29,758 bases of DNA from an uncultured Clostridia bacterium. GTDB lineage: Bacteria > Bacillota > Clostridia > Christensenellales > Aristaeellaceae. Position numbers and translations under genes: made by a program. Below, in pieces: positions 1 through 6,201 of the stretch. The notes beneath the pieces are model-generated. The model saw nothing but the letters and a program-made list of their open reading frames with translations. It was not told where the DNA came from and did not search any database. Numbering within the stretch: position 1 is the first letter of the stretch; every line of letters begins with the position of its first letter. The stretch is from contig CAKUKP010000034.1 in assembly GCA_934663625.1 (NCBI GenBank), positions 1 through 29,758 on the forward strand, in the 5' to 3' direction.

Positions 1-1
1 A

Positions 2-244
2 ATCCGCTTCCCTTATGACGAAAAACGGAATAACAAATATGTAACGTTTGTTGATGATGTGGTTTACTGGTGCCTGATGTTATGTCTTGTGTTTCAGCAA
101 ACTCTCGGCATTCCTCAAATGCTGCAACAACAATTGGGAGTTTCAGAATCTTTGGCTAAGCTGCTCGTTGTTGTAATCGCAATTATACTTGGAGCTATTG
201 AGCAGTTTATTACATATCATATTGATAAGCGGATTCAGAAATAA
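2..244 (+). CDS. C-terminal part of an unrecognised membrane protein (truncated by window edge)
   Basis: The reading frame is open from the first complete codon of the window to a TAA, giving 80 residues with no stop, so the gene very likely begins upstream. A GTG at 59 could act as a start, but no ribosome binding site precedes it. The visible part has a hydrophilic beginning (Phe-Pro-Tyr-Asp-Glu-Lys), a hydrophobic stretch Tyr-Trp-Cys-Leu-Met-Leu-Cys-Leu, a Gln-rich amphipathic linker, and a clear transmembrane helix (Leu-Leu-Val-Val-Val-Ile-Ala-Ile-Ile-Leu), then a basic tail ending in Lys-Arg-Ile-Gln-Lys. The family is not recognised. AT-rich codon use matches the next few genes and differs from the GC-rich genes after 2.85 kb. 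Confidence 0.55.
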   Translation: MRFPYDEKRNNKYVTFVDDVVYWCLMLCLVFQQTLGIPQMLQQQLGVSESLAKLLVVVIAIILGAIEQFITYHIDKRIQK

Positions 245-253
245 AAGCATGCC

Positions 254-514
254 ATGACGATAGTTGGTATGTTTGATGGGCTTCGTTATCGTAGAGCGTT
301 TGATGTTGAACGTGGTTTTACAGAAGCCTATTCGTTGGAATTTAAGCAACAAAATGGAGAGGGCGTCATCATACTGCTGCAATATGGCCAACATGGGTTG
401 ATACGGCTAAATAATACAACATTCGACTACGAACTGGATTCTGACACAGCTGCACAGCTTTATACAATTCTGAATGGGTATCATCGATTTGATAGGGTTT
501 TAATTGCAGGATAA
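254..514 (+). CDS. Hypothetical protein, 86 aa
   Basis: An 86-residue ORF begins 9 bases after the upstream stop codon on the same strand, so it may be translated by coupling. No good Shine-Dalgarno sequence precedes the ATG at 254, and an in-frame ATG at 269 is an alternative. The product has no transmembrane helix and no cysteines. It alternates short hydrophobic and polar stretches, as in a small all-beta or alpha/beta soluble protein, with segments such as Gly-Val-Ile-Ile-Leu-Leu-Gln-Tyr and a Leu-Tyr-Thr-Ile-Leu helix near the end. No family is recognised. The downstream 159-base gap shows only a weak 7-bp hairpin. Confidence 0.45.
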   Translation: MTIVGMFDGLRYRRAFDVERGFTEAYSLEFKQQNGEGVIILLQYGQHGLIRLNNTTFDYELDSDTAAQLYTILNGYHRFDRVLIAG

Positions 515-673
515 GTGGGCCCTTTGTTGATGCATTCAGCATCAAACAGGGAAGCTATACTTCGATTTGTGTACTTACTAAGAATTGTGGATTGATGCGT
601 CGGACTGTAATCTAGTGACATAGGGAGTTCCAAGGGTGCGGATCGCGACATAATGGACTAAGGAGATCTAACA

Positions 674-961
674 ATGAAGTGCAAGCATGATGTTACGAGC
701 TATGAATGGACTAAATGCTCAAAATGCGGAAAGTATGTACGTGTAAGCACCAGAAATAAGATAATTGCATGGATACTGTTCTTTTTCCCCGGAACAGAAT
801 TGGCTTTTGATTTTGCGGATTTCATAATAGACTTATTAAATCTGAGCGAGTATAATCCACATAACGTCACGCATGCACTCATCGGAGGTGTATTCCTTGC
901 GTTATATTCCTTTTTGATATTTAATCTTTTCCCTGATTTTGAGGAAAAGAAATCTAATTAG
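674..961 (+). CDS. Small membrane protein with N-terminal zinc-ribbon-like motif, 95 aa
   Basis: The ATG follows an AAGGAGAT ribosome binding site at good spacing. The N-terminus carries Cys3, His5, Cys15 and Cys18 in the arrangement Cys-x-His followed by Cys-Ser-Lys-Cys-Gly, a plausible mini zinc site at residues 3-20. Two hydrophobic segments follow: about 30-52 (Ile-Ile-Ala-Trp-Ile-Leu-Phe-Phe-Phe) and 68-88 (Ala-Leu-Ile-Gly-Gly-Val-Phe-Leu-Ala-Leu). The end is charged (Glu-Glu-Lys-Lys-Ser-Asn). It resembles other tiny 'zinc knuckle plus two helices' proteins of unknown role, and the same metal-site pattern recurs in the 35-aa ORF at 1079. Function is unknown. Confidence 0.6.
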   Translation: MKCKHDVTSYEWTKCSKCGKYVRVSTRNKIIAWILFFFPGTELAFDFADFIIDLLNLSEYNPHNVTHALIGGVFLALYSFLIFNLFPDFEEKKSN

Positions 962-1078
962 GTCAATACTTCTGCCGACCCCATGGTTGAAGATGTGTAG
1001 ATAACTGGTAGAAAAGACATCGGAAGGAGCTTTTCAGGATTTAAGTCTTGAAATTTGCACGAAGGAGTAGAATGCAAA

Positions 1079-1186
1079 ATGAAAACTGAATGCGCGCACA
1101 ATTACGAAGTGAAGCAAGGGCTCTTCATCCCAGTTTGCTTTGTATGCAGGAAATGCGGAGCTGTGAAACATTTGCGAAGGAAGTAA
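1079..1186 (+). CDS. Mini zinc-ribbon protein, 35 aa
   Basis: A 35-codon ORF starts at ATG 1079 behind a GAAGGAG ribosome binding site with a slightly long spacer of about 11 bases. The product has Cys5, His7, Cys20, Cys23 and Cys26, with Cys-x-His and Cys-Arg-Lys-Cys-Gly spaced as in a treble-clef or ribbon metal site. A very basic end (His-Leu-Arg-Arg-Lys) could bind nucleic acid. The motif order matches the N-terminus of the 95-aa protein at 674, so the two may be paralogues, one of them having lost or never had the membrane part. The next ORF starts 7 bases after this stop. Confidence 0.45.
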   Translation: MKTECAHNYEVKQGLFIPVCFVCRKCGAVKHLRRK

Positions 1187-1192
1187 GCATGT

Positions 1193-1399
1193 TTGCTTTT
1201 TCTGCTGGGGTGTATTGGATGGATTCCTTCATTTTTCTTTGAATCGTTTGAAATATCCTGGCTGTTGAAATTGCTGCTATCGGTAATAACGTATCTGGCA
1301 ATGAATTTCGTTTTCGATTCCCTGTTTTATAAATGGCTTGCGACGAGGAATGCAACACAGCTGAGTACATTTATAAGTGATTCGGATTGTTTTGACTGA
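1193..1399 (+). CDS. Small two-helix membrane protein, 68 aa
   Basis: The likely TTG start at 1193 lies 9 bases after AGGAAG, which sits inside the end of the preceding 35-aa ORF, so translation is probably coupled to it. The product has a hydrophobic first segment (Leu-Phe-Leu-Leu-Gly-Cys-Ile-Gly-Trp-Ile) and a second of about 20 residues (Leu-Leu-Lys-Leu-Leu-Leu-Ser-Val-Ile-Thr-Tyr), then a polar tail. Together with the mini zinc ribbon at 1079 it mirrors the architecture of the single 95-aa protein at 674, as if a zinc-plus-membrane protein had been split into two frames. That comparison is an inference from layout; no family is recognised. Confidence 0.35.
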   Translation: MLFLLGCIGWIPSFFFESFEISWLLKLLLSVITYLAMNFVFDSLFYKWLATRNATQLSTFISDSDCFD

Positions 1400-1419
1400 G
1401 CAATAAAGGAGTACGCCTT

Positions 1420-1503
1420 ATGAAAAGCTTGCGGCGAAGCATCATAAGCTCAAGCGGTATACCTTATAGCATCGATAAATATCAGGTTCACACGCTTTTT
1501 TGA
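1420..1503 (+). CDS. Possible very small ORF, 27 aa
   Basis: AAAGGAGT at 1405-1412 is followed after about 7 bases by ATG 1420 and 27 codons to TGA. The product is polar and basic near its start (Lys-Ser-Leu-Arg-Arg-Ser), with no known motif. The good ribosome binding site is the only strong argument. It may instead be the broken start of a lost gene. The rest of the 1400-1716 stretch holds a promoter and an AT-rich leader with short nested inverted repeats (CACGTAA with TTACGTG) and no other gene. Confidence 0.25.
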   Translation: MKSLRRSIISSSGIPYSIDKYQVHTLF

Positions 1504-1515
1504 GATATTTAAAAC

Positions 1516-1544
1516 TTGTATGGTATAAACTTGTATGATATAAT
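1516..1544 (+). promoter_or_regulatory. Sigma-A-type promoter with extended -10
   Basis: TTGTAT (1516-1521), a 17-base spacer and TATAAT (1539-1544) preceded by TG at 1536-1537. The spacer partly repeats the -35 neighbourhood (ACTTGTATG occurs twice, 15 bases apart). It probably drives the gene at 1717 with a leader of about 165 bases. Confidence 0.6.
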
Positions 1545-1716
1545 TAAGAAGGAATGGTGGAAATAAGGTTTGGGAAGTAATTATTAAAATACAAAATAAA
1601 GCCTGACTTTGATTGATGATAACATCTAATCACCACGTAAATCAAGTAGGGATATGCTTGTTATCAATAATAGGTTACGTGAATATTTGGGCCGGTAAGT
1701 AATAACAGGAGGCATT

Positions 1717-2184
1717 ATGGAAAACGGTGTGTATTCAAGCGAGAAGGTAAGTGCCGCTATGCAGAAGATCCGGCGGGGCGTCGATAAACGTTCCAAGCGT
1801 TTATTCGAGAAATATGAAAACATGCATGATGCATACATTCGTCGCTTTGAAATCGTATTTACAAACCCGAAAATGGATTGTAAGGATTGTATTTTAACGC
1901 TTGATCAGGATTACATAGAGCCTTTTTCTCGCATAATCATCAAAATACATAGAGTGAGTCAATTACAAATGACGATGTCGCCCGCCAAATGGATGGGCGA
2001 TGAAATCTACTATATGTATATTCGGGACTGTGAGGACGGAATTCAAATATCCTGTGAAACCGGCGAAGGCTTCAATTTTGAGATGGTGGCGAAAAGTATG
2101 AAAATTACTGAACAGAGTATCAGTGAGTGGACTAGAAACCAATCTACAATCCAGAAGGCTGTTGCCAGATTCAGAAAGCTTTAG
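1717..2184 (+). CDS. Hypothetical soluble protein, 155 aa
   Basis: A consensus ribosome binding site (CAGGAGG) lies just before the ATG. The protein has a charged, helix-forming N-terminus (about residues 8-45, rich in Lys, Arg and Glu). A central region of alternating strands contains Cys-Lys-Asp-Cys near residue 57 and Tyr-Tyr-Met-Tyr-Ile-Arg-Asp-Cys near 100. A C-terminal helix follows, with Ser-Ile-Ser-Glu-Trp-Thr and a basic end. There is no signal peptide or membrane segment. No family is recognised. Codon use is AT-rich like its left neighbours. A promoter at 1516-1544 and a hairpin at 2276-2304 suggest an independent transcription unit. Confidence 0.65.
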   Translation: MENGVYSSEKVSAAMQKIRRGVDKRSKRLFEKYENMHDAYIRRFEIVFTNPKMDCKDCILTLDQDYIEPFSRIIIKIHRVSQLQMTMSPAKWMGDEIYYMYIRDCEDGIQISCETGEGFNFEMVAKSMKITEQSISEWTRNQSTIQKAVARFRKL

Positions 2185-2275
2185 AAGAATTTCAACGATT
2201 ACTATGTAGAGCGAAATTGATTGTACGACAGCCCAATTTTCACAAATCTGAAGATACGGTACTCCTTTGTGGGCA

Positions 2276-2304
2276 AAGCAGATTCCCTAACAAGGAATCT
2301 GCTT
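2276..2304. repeat. Perfect 11-bp inverted repeat (hairpin)
   Basis: AAGCAGATTCC and GGAATCTGCTT flank a 7-base loop (CTAACAA). It lies 92 bases after the 155-aa gene and 50 bases before the next start. No U-run follows on either strand, so it may be an inefficient terminator, an RNA-stability stem or an operator. Confidence 0.6.
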
Positions 2305-2353
2305 CAAGTATGCTTCGCTATCCCCAGCACATATAAAATCAAGGAGAAGCTGT

Positions 2354-2704
2354 ATGAAAAAGACGAAAATATGGATGCTCATCACAGGATGTCTGAACCT
2401 GATTGAGGTCATTTTGAATACGGATGTCTTGCTCAATCGCAATGGATGTTTAGCTAAAATGGTTTCTGATCTTGCAGATTCTAAGATTTGGGTTGAGATA
2501 GAATTTGTGCATCACCTGATTGCTTTGTTCTTGTTGACCGCAGTAGGACAATGGTGTTCCATCCGTGTTTTGCGAAAATCTTTCCATAAAGATTGGTATT
2601 GGTATGCGGCGATCGTAGTTTTGATCCTCATTTTGACCAGAATCATTGTCCATAATCTCGCAATGAAGCAGTATGTTTGGATTCCAGGCGGACTGTTAAT
2701 GTGA
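2354..2704 (+). CDS. Unrecognised integral membrane protein, 116 aa
   Basis: ATG 2354 follows AAGGAGAAGC. About three hydrophobic segments are visible: residues 6-26 (Ile-Trp-Met-Leu-Ile-Thr-Gly-Cys), 50-68 (Val-His-His-Leu-Ile-Ala-Leu-Phe-Leu-Leu) and 82-100 (Trp-Tyr-Ala-Ala-Ile-Val-Val-Leu-Ile-Leu-Ile). Basic residues between the second and third helices suggest a cytoplasmic loop. The protein resembles short stand-alone membrane proteins of clostridial genomes, but I cannot name a family. It is the last AT-rich gene of the left block; composition changes sharply towards sigK. Confidence 0.6.
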   Translation: MKKTKIWMLITGCLNLIEVILNTDVLLNRNGCLAKMVSDLADSKIWVEIEFVHHLIALFLLTAVGQWCSIRVLRKSFHKDWYWYAAIVVLILILTRIIVHNLAMKQYVWIPGGLLM

Positions 2705-2872
2705 ATCAACCGATGATTGCATGCGCAGGCTTGGGCGAGTGGCGAACATGTCGGGCACGGTTTGTTTATCTGTATCCATATGCCTGTAAGCCCATCCCGC
2801 AGTCAAGATTGCGCATGGCGCTGAATAGAATGTAGGGCGACTTCCGGAATTCGAATGCGGGAGGGTTGCCCT

Positions 2873-3559
2873 ATGTTTTTGGAAGAAATCCTGATTACAC
2901 TCGCACGGAATGTGTGCGCGCTGGCGCTGCACCTGTCCGCGAAGAACGCCTTTCCCAAGCCGCTTGAACGCGCGGAGGAGGAAGAGCTGATCCGCCGCAT
3001 GGCGGCGGGCGATACGCAGGCACGGGATAAGCTGATCGAACACAACCTGCGGCTGGCGGTGCACATCGCCAAGAAATACACGGGAAGCGGTGTGGATCTG
3101 GATGATCTGATTTCACTGGGTTCCATCGGGCTGATCAAGGCGGTGCATACCTACCGACCGGAGGCGGGCAGGTTGGCGGCGTACACGTCCAGATGTATTG
3201 AAAATGAAATTCTGATGTACCTGCGATCGAACCGCAAGACGCGCGCCAACGTTTCGATCGATGATGCGGTGGGGCGGGATCGCGAGGGAAACGAACTGCG
3301 CATATCCGATCTGATGGGCACCGATCCGGATATCGTGGCGCAGCAGGCGGAAACGCGCATCGGCTCCGCCGAGGCGATCGCGCTGATGGATCGCGTGCTG
3401 GACGCGCGGGAAAGGCGCGTTCTGCGCCTGCGCTACGGGATCGAGGATGGAATCTGCCGCGCACAGCGCGATGTGGCGGCGCTTCTGGGCATATCGCGCA
3501 GCTATGTTTCGCGCATTGAGAAAAAGGCGCTGGAAAAATTAAAGAAGCATATGGCGTGA
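2873..3559 (+). CDS. sigK: RNA polymerase sporulation sigma factor, sigma-K type
   Basis: The 228-aa product follows the sigma-K plan: a hydrophobic leader of about 20 residues, then Lys-Asn-Ala-Phe-Pro-Lys-Pro-Leu at 24-31, the region where B. subtilis pro-sigma-K is cleaved by SpoIVFB. Region 2 has Asn-Leu-Arg-Leu-Ala-Val-His-Ile-Ala-Lys-Lys, Asp-Asp-Leu-Ile-Ser-Leu-Gly and Arg-Cys-Ile-Glu-Asn-Glu-Ile-Leu-Met. Region 4 ends with the helix-turn-helix Gly-Ile-Ser-Arg-Ser-Tyr-Val-Ser-Arg-Ile-Glu-Lys. ATG 2873 is preferred over ATG 2855 because GGGAGGG at 2859-2865 lies 7 bases before it and inside the longer ORF. The gene is uninterrupted, with no skin-like insertion. In the family it directs late mother-cell transcription in spore formation. 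SigE is the closest alternative. Confidence 0.9.
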   Translation: MFLEEILITLARNVCALALHLSAKNAFPKPLERAEEEELIRRMAAGDTQARDKLIEHNLRLAVHIAKKYTGSGVDLDDLISLGSIGLIKAVHTYRPEAGRLAAYTSRCIENEILMYLRSNRKTRANVSIDDAVGRDREGNELRISDLMGTDPDIVAQQAETRIGSAEAIALMDRVLDARERRVLRLRYGIEDGICRAQRDVAALLGISRSYVSRIEKKALEKLKKHMA

Positions 3560-3607
3560 AAATCGGCAAAAGTACGAAAATGTACTGTGGAAAAAAATCG
3601 CGGCCTG

Positions 3608-3616
3608 TGGTATAAT
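3608..3616 (+). promoter_or_regulatory. Extended -10 promoter of the DprA-like gene
   Basis: TG-G-TATAAT at 3608-3616. The candidate -35 near 3586-3592 is poor, as is usual with extended -10 promoters. The DprA-like start codon is 43 bases downstream. Confidence 0.5.
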
Positions 3617-3658
3617 GATCATGGAACGTTTATAAGAGAATTGCAGGAGGCGATGGCC

Positions 3659-4630
3659 ATGAATTATTCTGATGATGCGTTTGTTACATTGCTGCTGACC
3701 ATGTCGCTGTCGCCGAATCGCGAAGAATTTGCGCGCCCGCTGAGCACCGCGGAGATGCATCAGTTGGAGGAGCGCGTGCGCAAATGCGATATTGGCAGAA
3801 TCGGCAGGCTGGCGAATATCGATATCAGCGGTCTGATGCTGAAGCTGGGCATTTCCGAGGAGGAAGCCTATCGCATTTACACGCTGATGAACCGCGAAGT
3901 GCAGATTTCCTACAGTCTGGAAAACTTTCTGAAGCAGGAAATCGAAGTAGTTACCTGCCGCGACGCGGATTATCCGCGCCGGCTGCACCTTCGAATGGAG
4001 GCGGCCGCGCCGCAGATATTCTATCGGTGCGGCAATCCCGATCTGCTGGATCGCCCGATGCTGGCGGTGGTGGGCATCAGCGGAGTGAAAACCACGGCGG
4101 AGGTGCGCAAATATGTGGAAACCATCGTGGATAACGGGATTCGGCTGGGCTATACGCTGCTGACCGGCGGCGAACTGGGCGTATCGCGCGTGGTGGCGAA
4201 TCTGGTGCTGGAGCGCGGCGGCACGCTGGTGGAGGTGCTGGGCGGCGATATGGCGGCGCACATGCACGAGGACGGCATCGCCGAACTGATCGCCATGCAG
4301 CGCGCGGCGTTGATTTCGCTGGAGCATCCCGAAGCGCTGTTTACGGTGAGCCACGGCATCGCCCGAAATAAGGTGCTTTTTTCGCTGGCGGAGGCGGCGT
4401 TCGTGTTCAATACGGACGGCAAGCGCGGCGAAACGGATGCGCTTCGCAACCGTTACTGCGATTGGATCTATGCATGGACGGGGCATGCCGGCGCGGCGGC
4501 GCTGGTATCCCGCGGCGCGATCGGCGTAAACGATGTTACGGCGCTGGATTTTGATGATTTGAGCCGCCATTGGAAAAACAGTCAGTCCGAACAGATGAGC
4601 CTGTTTGATATGCTGGATCATCTGAACTGA
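3659..4630 (+). CDS. Divergent DprA/Smf-like DNA-processing protein, 323 aa
   Basis: After about 100 N-terminal helical residues comes a Rossmann-type domain like DprA. Tyr-Pro-Arg-Arg-Leu, then Phe-Tyr-Arg-Cys-Gly-Asn, match the usual Tyr-Pro...Gly-Asn entry. Ala-Val-Val-Gly-Ile-Ser, Leu-Thr-Gly-Gly-Glu-Leu-Gly-Val and Val-Glu-Val-Leu-Gly-Gly-Asp-Met replace the canonical Val-Gly-Ser-Arg, Ser-Gly-Leu-Ala-x-Gly-Ile-Asp and Val-Leu-Gly-x-Gly-Leu-Asp. A later Ala-Arg-Asn-Lys-Val-Leu-Phe-Ser-Leu-Ala-Glu-Ala matches the Arg-Asn-Arg-Ile-Ile-Ala-Gly-Leu-Ser block. DprA loads RecA on incoming single-stranded DNA; so many substitutions make that job uncertain here. ATG 3659 is chosen because AGGAGG at 3645-3650 is 8 bases away, while ATG 3653 is only 2 bases away. 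sigK lies upstream and yqeY 36 bases downstream. Confidence 0.7.
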   Translation: MNYSDDAFVTLLLTMSLSPNREEFARPLSTAEMHQLEERVRKCDIGRIGRLANIDISGLMLKLGISEEEAYRIYTLMNREVQISYSLENFLKQEIEVVTCRDADYPRRLHLRMEAAAPQIFYRCGNPDLLDRPMLAVVGISGVKTTAEVRKYVETIVDNGIRLGYTLLTGGELGVSRVVANLVLERGGTLVEVLGGDMAAHMHEDGIAELIAMQRAALISLEHPEALFTVSHGIARNKVLFSLAEAAFVFNTDGKRGETDALRNRYCDWIYAWTGHAGAAALVSRGAIGVNDVTALDFDDLSRHWKNSQSEQMSLFDMLDHLN

Positions 4631-4666
4631 AATTAAATTTCGACGAAAGAAATCGAGGCGGAGATT

Positions 4667-5113
4667 ATGAGCAAGATTGATGTTGTACGCAAGGCGATGA
4701 TGGATGCGCTGAAGGCGGGCGATAAGCCGCGCAAGGAGGCGCTTTCGCTGCTGCTGTCCGCGCTGAAGGCAAAGGCCATCGATAAGCGCGCGGATCTGAC
4801 CGAGGATGAAGAAAACGCCGTGGTCTATCGTGAAATCAAGGAAGCCAAGGAAACGCTGGATACCACGCCCGCGGATCGCGCGGATATTATCGCGGAATGC
4901 AAGCTGCGCATCGCCGTTTGGTGCGAATTTGCACCCGCGCGCATGGACGAGGACGCAATCCGCGCCGTGATCACGGAAACGCTTGCGGAACTGGGCATCG
5001 CCGAACCGACCGCGAAGGATAAGGGACGGCTGATGAAGGTGCTGATGCCGAAGCTGAACGGCAAGGCGGAGGGCAGATTGGTCAATCAGCTGGTGGGCGA
5101 GGTTCTGAAATAA
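4667..5113 (+). CDS. yqeY: GatB/YqeY domain-containing protein
   Basis: This 148-aa protein has the full length and layout of the YqeY family. It starts with a helical region (Ala-Met-Lys-Ala-Gly-Asp variant, here Ala-Leu-Lys-Ala-Gly-Asp-Lys-Pro-Arg-Lys). Leu-Ser-Leu-Leu-Leu-Ser-Ala-Leu-Lys-Ala follows, then a C-terminal Lys-Gly-Arg-Leu-Met-Lys-Val-Leu-Met-Pro-Lys and Gly-Arg-Leu-Val-Asn-Gln-Leu-Val. The fold is shared with the tail domain of GatB, which contacts tRNA in the Glu/Asp amidotransferase. The stand-alone protein's role is unsettled. GAGGCGGAG lies before the ATG. It probably shares a transcript with the DprA-like gene and ends at the terminator at 5133-5175. Confidence 0.9.
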   Translation: MSKIDVVRKAMMDALKAGDKPRKEALSLLLSALKAKAIDKRADLTEDEENAVVYREIKEAKETLDTTPADRADIIAECKLRIAVWCEFAPARMDEDAIRAVITETLAELGIAEPTAKDKGRLMKVLMPKLNGKAEGRLVNQLVGEVLK

Positions 5114-5132
5114 TCGGAAAAGCTACCCCTAC

Positions 5133-5175
5133 AAAAAAGCTGTATCCGTTCAAACAGAGCGGACACAGCTTTTTT
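5133..5175. terminator. Bidirectional intrinsic terminator
   Basis: AAAAAAGCTGTATCCG pairs with CGGACACAGCTTTTTT across an 11-base loop, with one mismatch in the stem (A/C). A-runs and T-runs on both sides allow termination of yqeY (plus) and of the epimerase gene (minus), whose stop codon is 10 bases away. Confidence 0.9.
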
Positions 5176-5185
5176 ATCTTAAACA

Positions 5186-6061
5186 TCAGAAAATTTCCAC
5201 GCTGTAGCCGAGCGATTTTTCCTGCTTCGGCGCGAGGGAGATCAAATCCTTTTGCAGATCCAGCCGTTCGATTACGCCGTCGCGCGCGGGGAGCGAGCTC
5301 CACGGCTCCAGACATACATAGGGCGCATCGGATTTCGGCTTGTGCCATATGCCGAAGATCGGAAAATCGTCAAAATGCATCCGAAGTCCGCGCGTTCCGC
5401 GATCACTGGACAGGCAAACCTCGCGCGCGGTGTTCGTCAGAACAATCGCGTCGTCGTCAAACAGATCGTGACGCAGCGGCAGGCAGCAGCCGTCCGAAAG
5501 CGGATAGGGCGCGTTTTCGCCGCTGACGAGCACGCGCTCGGTAAAGCCCATGCGCACGGGTGCGCACGGCTGTGCGAACGTGAGCGCATAATCCTCAAAG
5601 CGCAGATTCGCTTCCAGCGGCACATTGAAGCCGGGGTGGCCGCCGACGCCGAAATACATATTCTTCGTATCCAGATTGTGCACGTGGAAAACAACGTGCA
5701 GCGTATGGCCGTCCAGCCGCATTTCAACATCAAACCGGAAGCGATAGGGATATTGTGCGCGCGTATCTTCGCTGTCCGTCAGCGTAAATACCATTCGATC
5801 CGCGCGCTGCTCCGTTACCTGAAAATCGGATGCGCGCGCAAAGCCGTGCGTAGGCAGATGGTATTCCTTGCCGAACAGTTCGTATTTGCCCTCCGTCAGG
5901 CGCGCCACATAGGGAAAGATCGTGGGCGAACTGCTGCCCCAATAGGCGGGATCGCGCTGCCATAGATATTCGCAGCCGTCCGCGTTTTGAATGGACATAA
6001 GCTCCGCGCCGCGCTCCGATGCGGTCACCCGAAGATATTCATTTTCAATCGTATGCAGCAT
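5186..6061 (-). CDS. Aldose 1-epimerase family protein (LacX/YihR-like)
   Basis: The 291-aa product matches galactose-mutarotase-like proteins, beta-sandwich enzymes that interconvert alpha and beta anomers of sugars. Visible marks are Pro-Thr-Ile-Phe-Pro-Tyr-Val-Ala-Arg-Leu near 47 and His-Gly-Phe-Ala-Arg near 72. Gly-Gly-His-Pro-Gly-Phe-Asn near 141 holds the likely catalytic His, and Cys-Leu-Glu-Pro-Trp-Ser-Ser-Leu-Pro near 250 holds the likely catalytic Glu. No signal peptide is seen, so it should be cytoplasmic. GCGAGGT precedes the ATG and a near-consensus promoter lies just upstream. It stands alone, so the sugar substrate cannot be inferred from neighbours. Confidence 0.88.
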   Translation of the reverse strand: MLHTIENEYLRVTASERGAELMSIQNADGCEYLWQRDPAYWGSSSPTIFPYVARLTEGKYELFGKEYHLPTHGFARASDFQVTEQRADRMVFTLTDSEDTRAQYPYRFRFDVEMRLDGHTLHVVFHVHNLDTKNMYFGVGGHPGFNVPLEANLRFEDYALTFAQPCAPVRMGFTERVLVSGENAPYPLSDGCCLPLRHDLFDDDAIVLTNTAREVCLSSDRGTRGLRMHFDDFPIFGIWHKPKSDAPYVCLEPWSSLPARDGVIERLDLQKDLISLAPKQEKSLGYSVEIF

Positions 6062-6090
6062 AAGCGTTACCTCGCTATTGTATTAAAATC

Positions 6091-6119
6091 AGTATAGTTG
6101 CAATATCCAGAATTGTCAA
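6091..6119 (-). promoter_or_regulatory. Sigma-A promoter of the epimerase gene
   Basis: On the minus strand: TTGACA (6119-6114), 17-base spacer, TATACT (6096-6091). The start codon of the epimerase gene is 30 bases downstream. Confidence 0.8.
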
Positions 6120-6201
6120 GATTTAAAGCGTGTGGCGCGCAGGCAGGAATCGACGGCGCGCGCGCAGAATACCTAAAAGAACATTCAATCGAGGTGACGA
6201 T

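Noticed and set aside
527..545. 7-bp hairpin after the 86-aa ORF
   Set aside because: Short stem (TTGATGC/GCATCAA) with no U-run; too weak to call a terminator.
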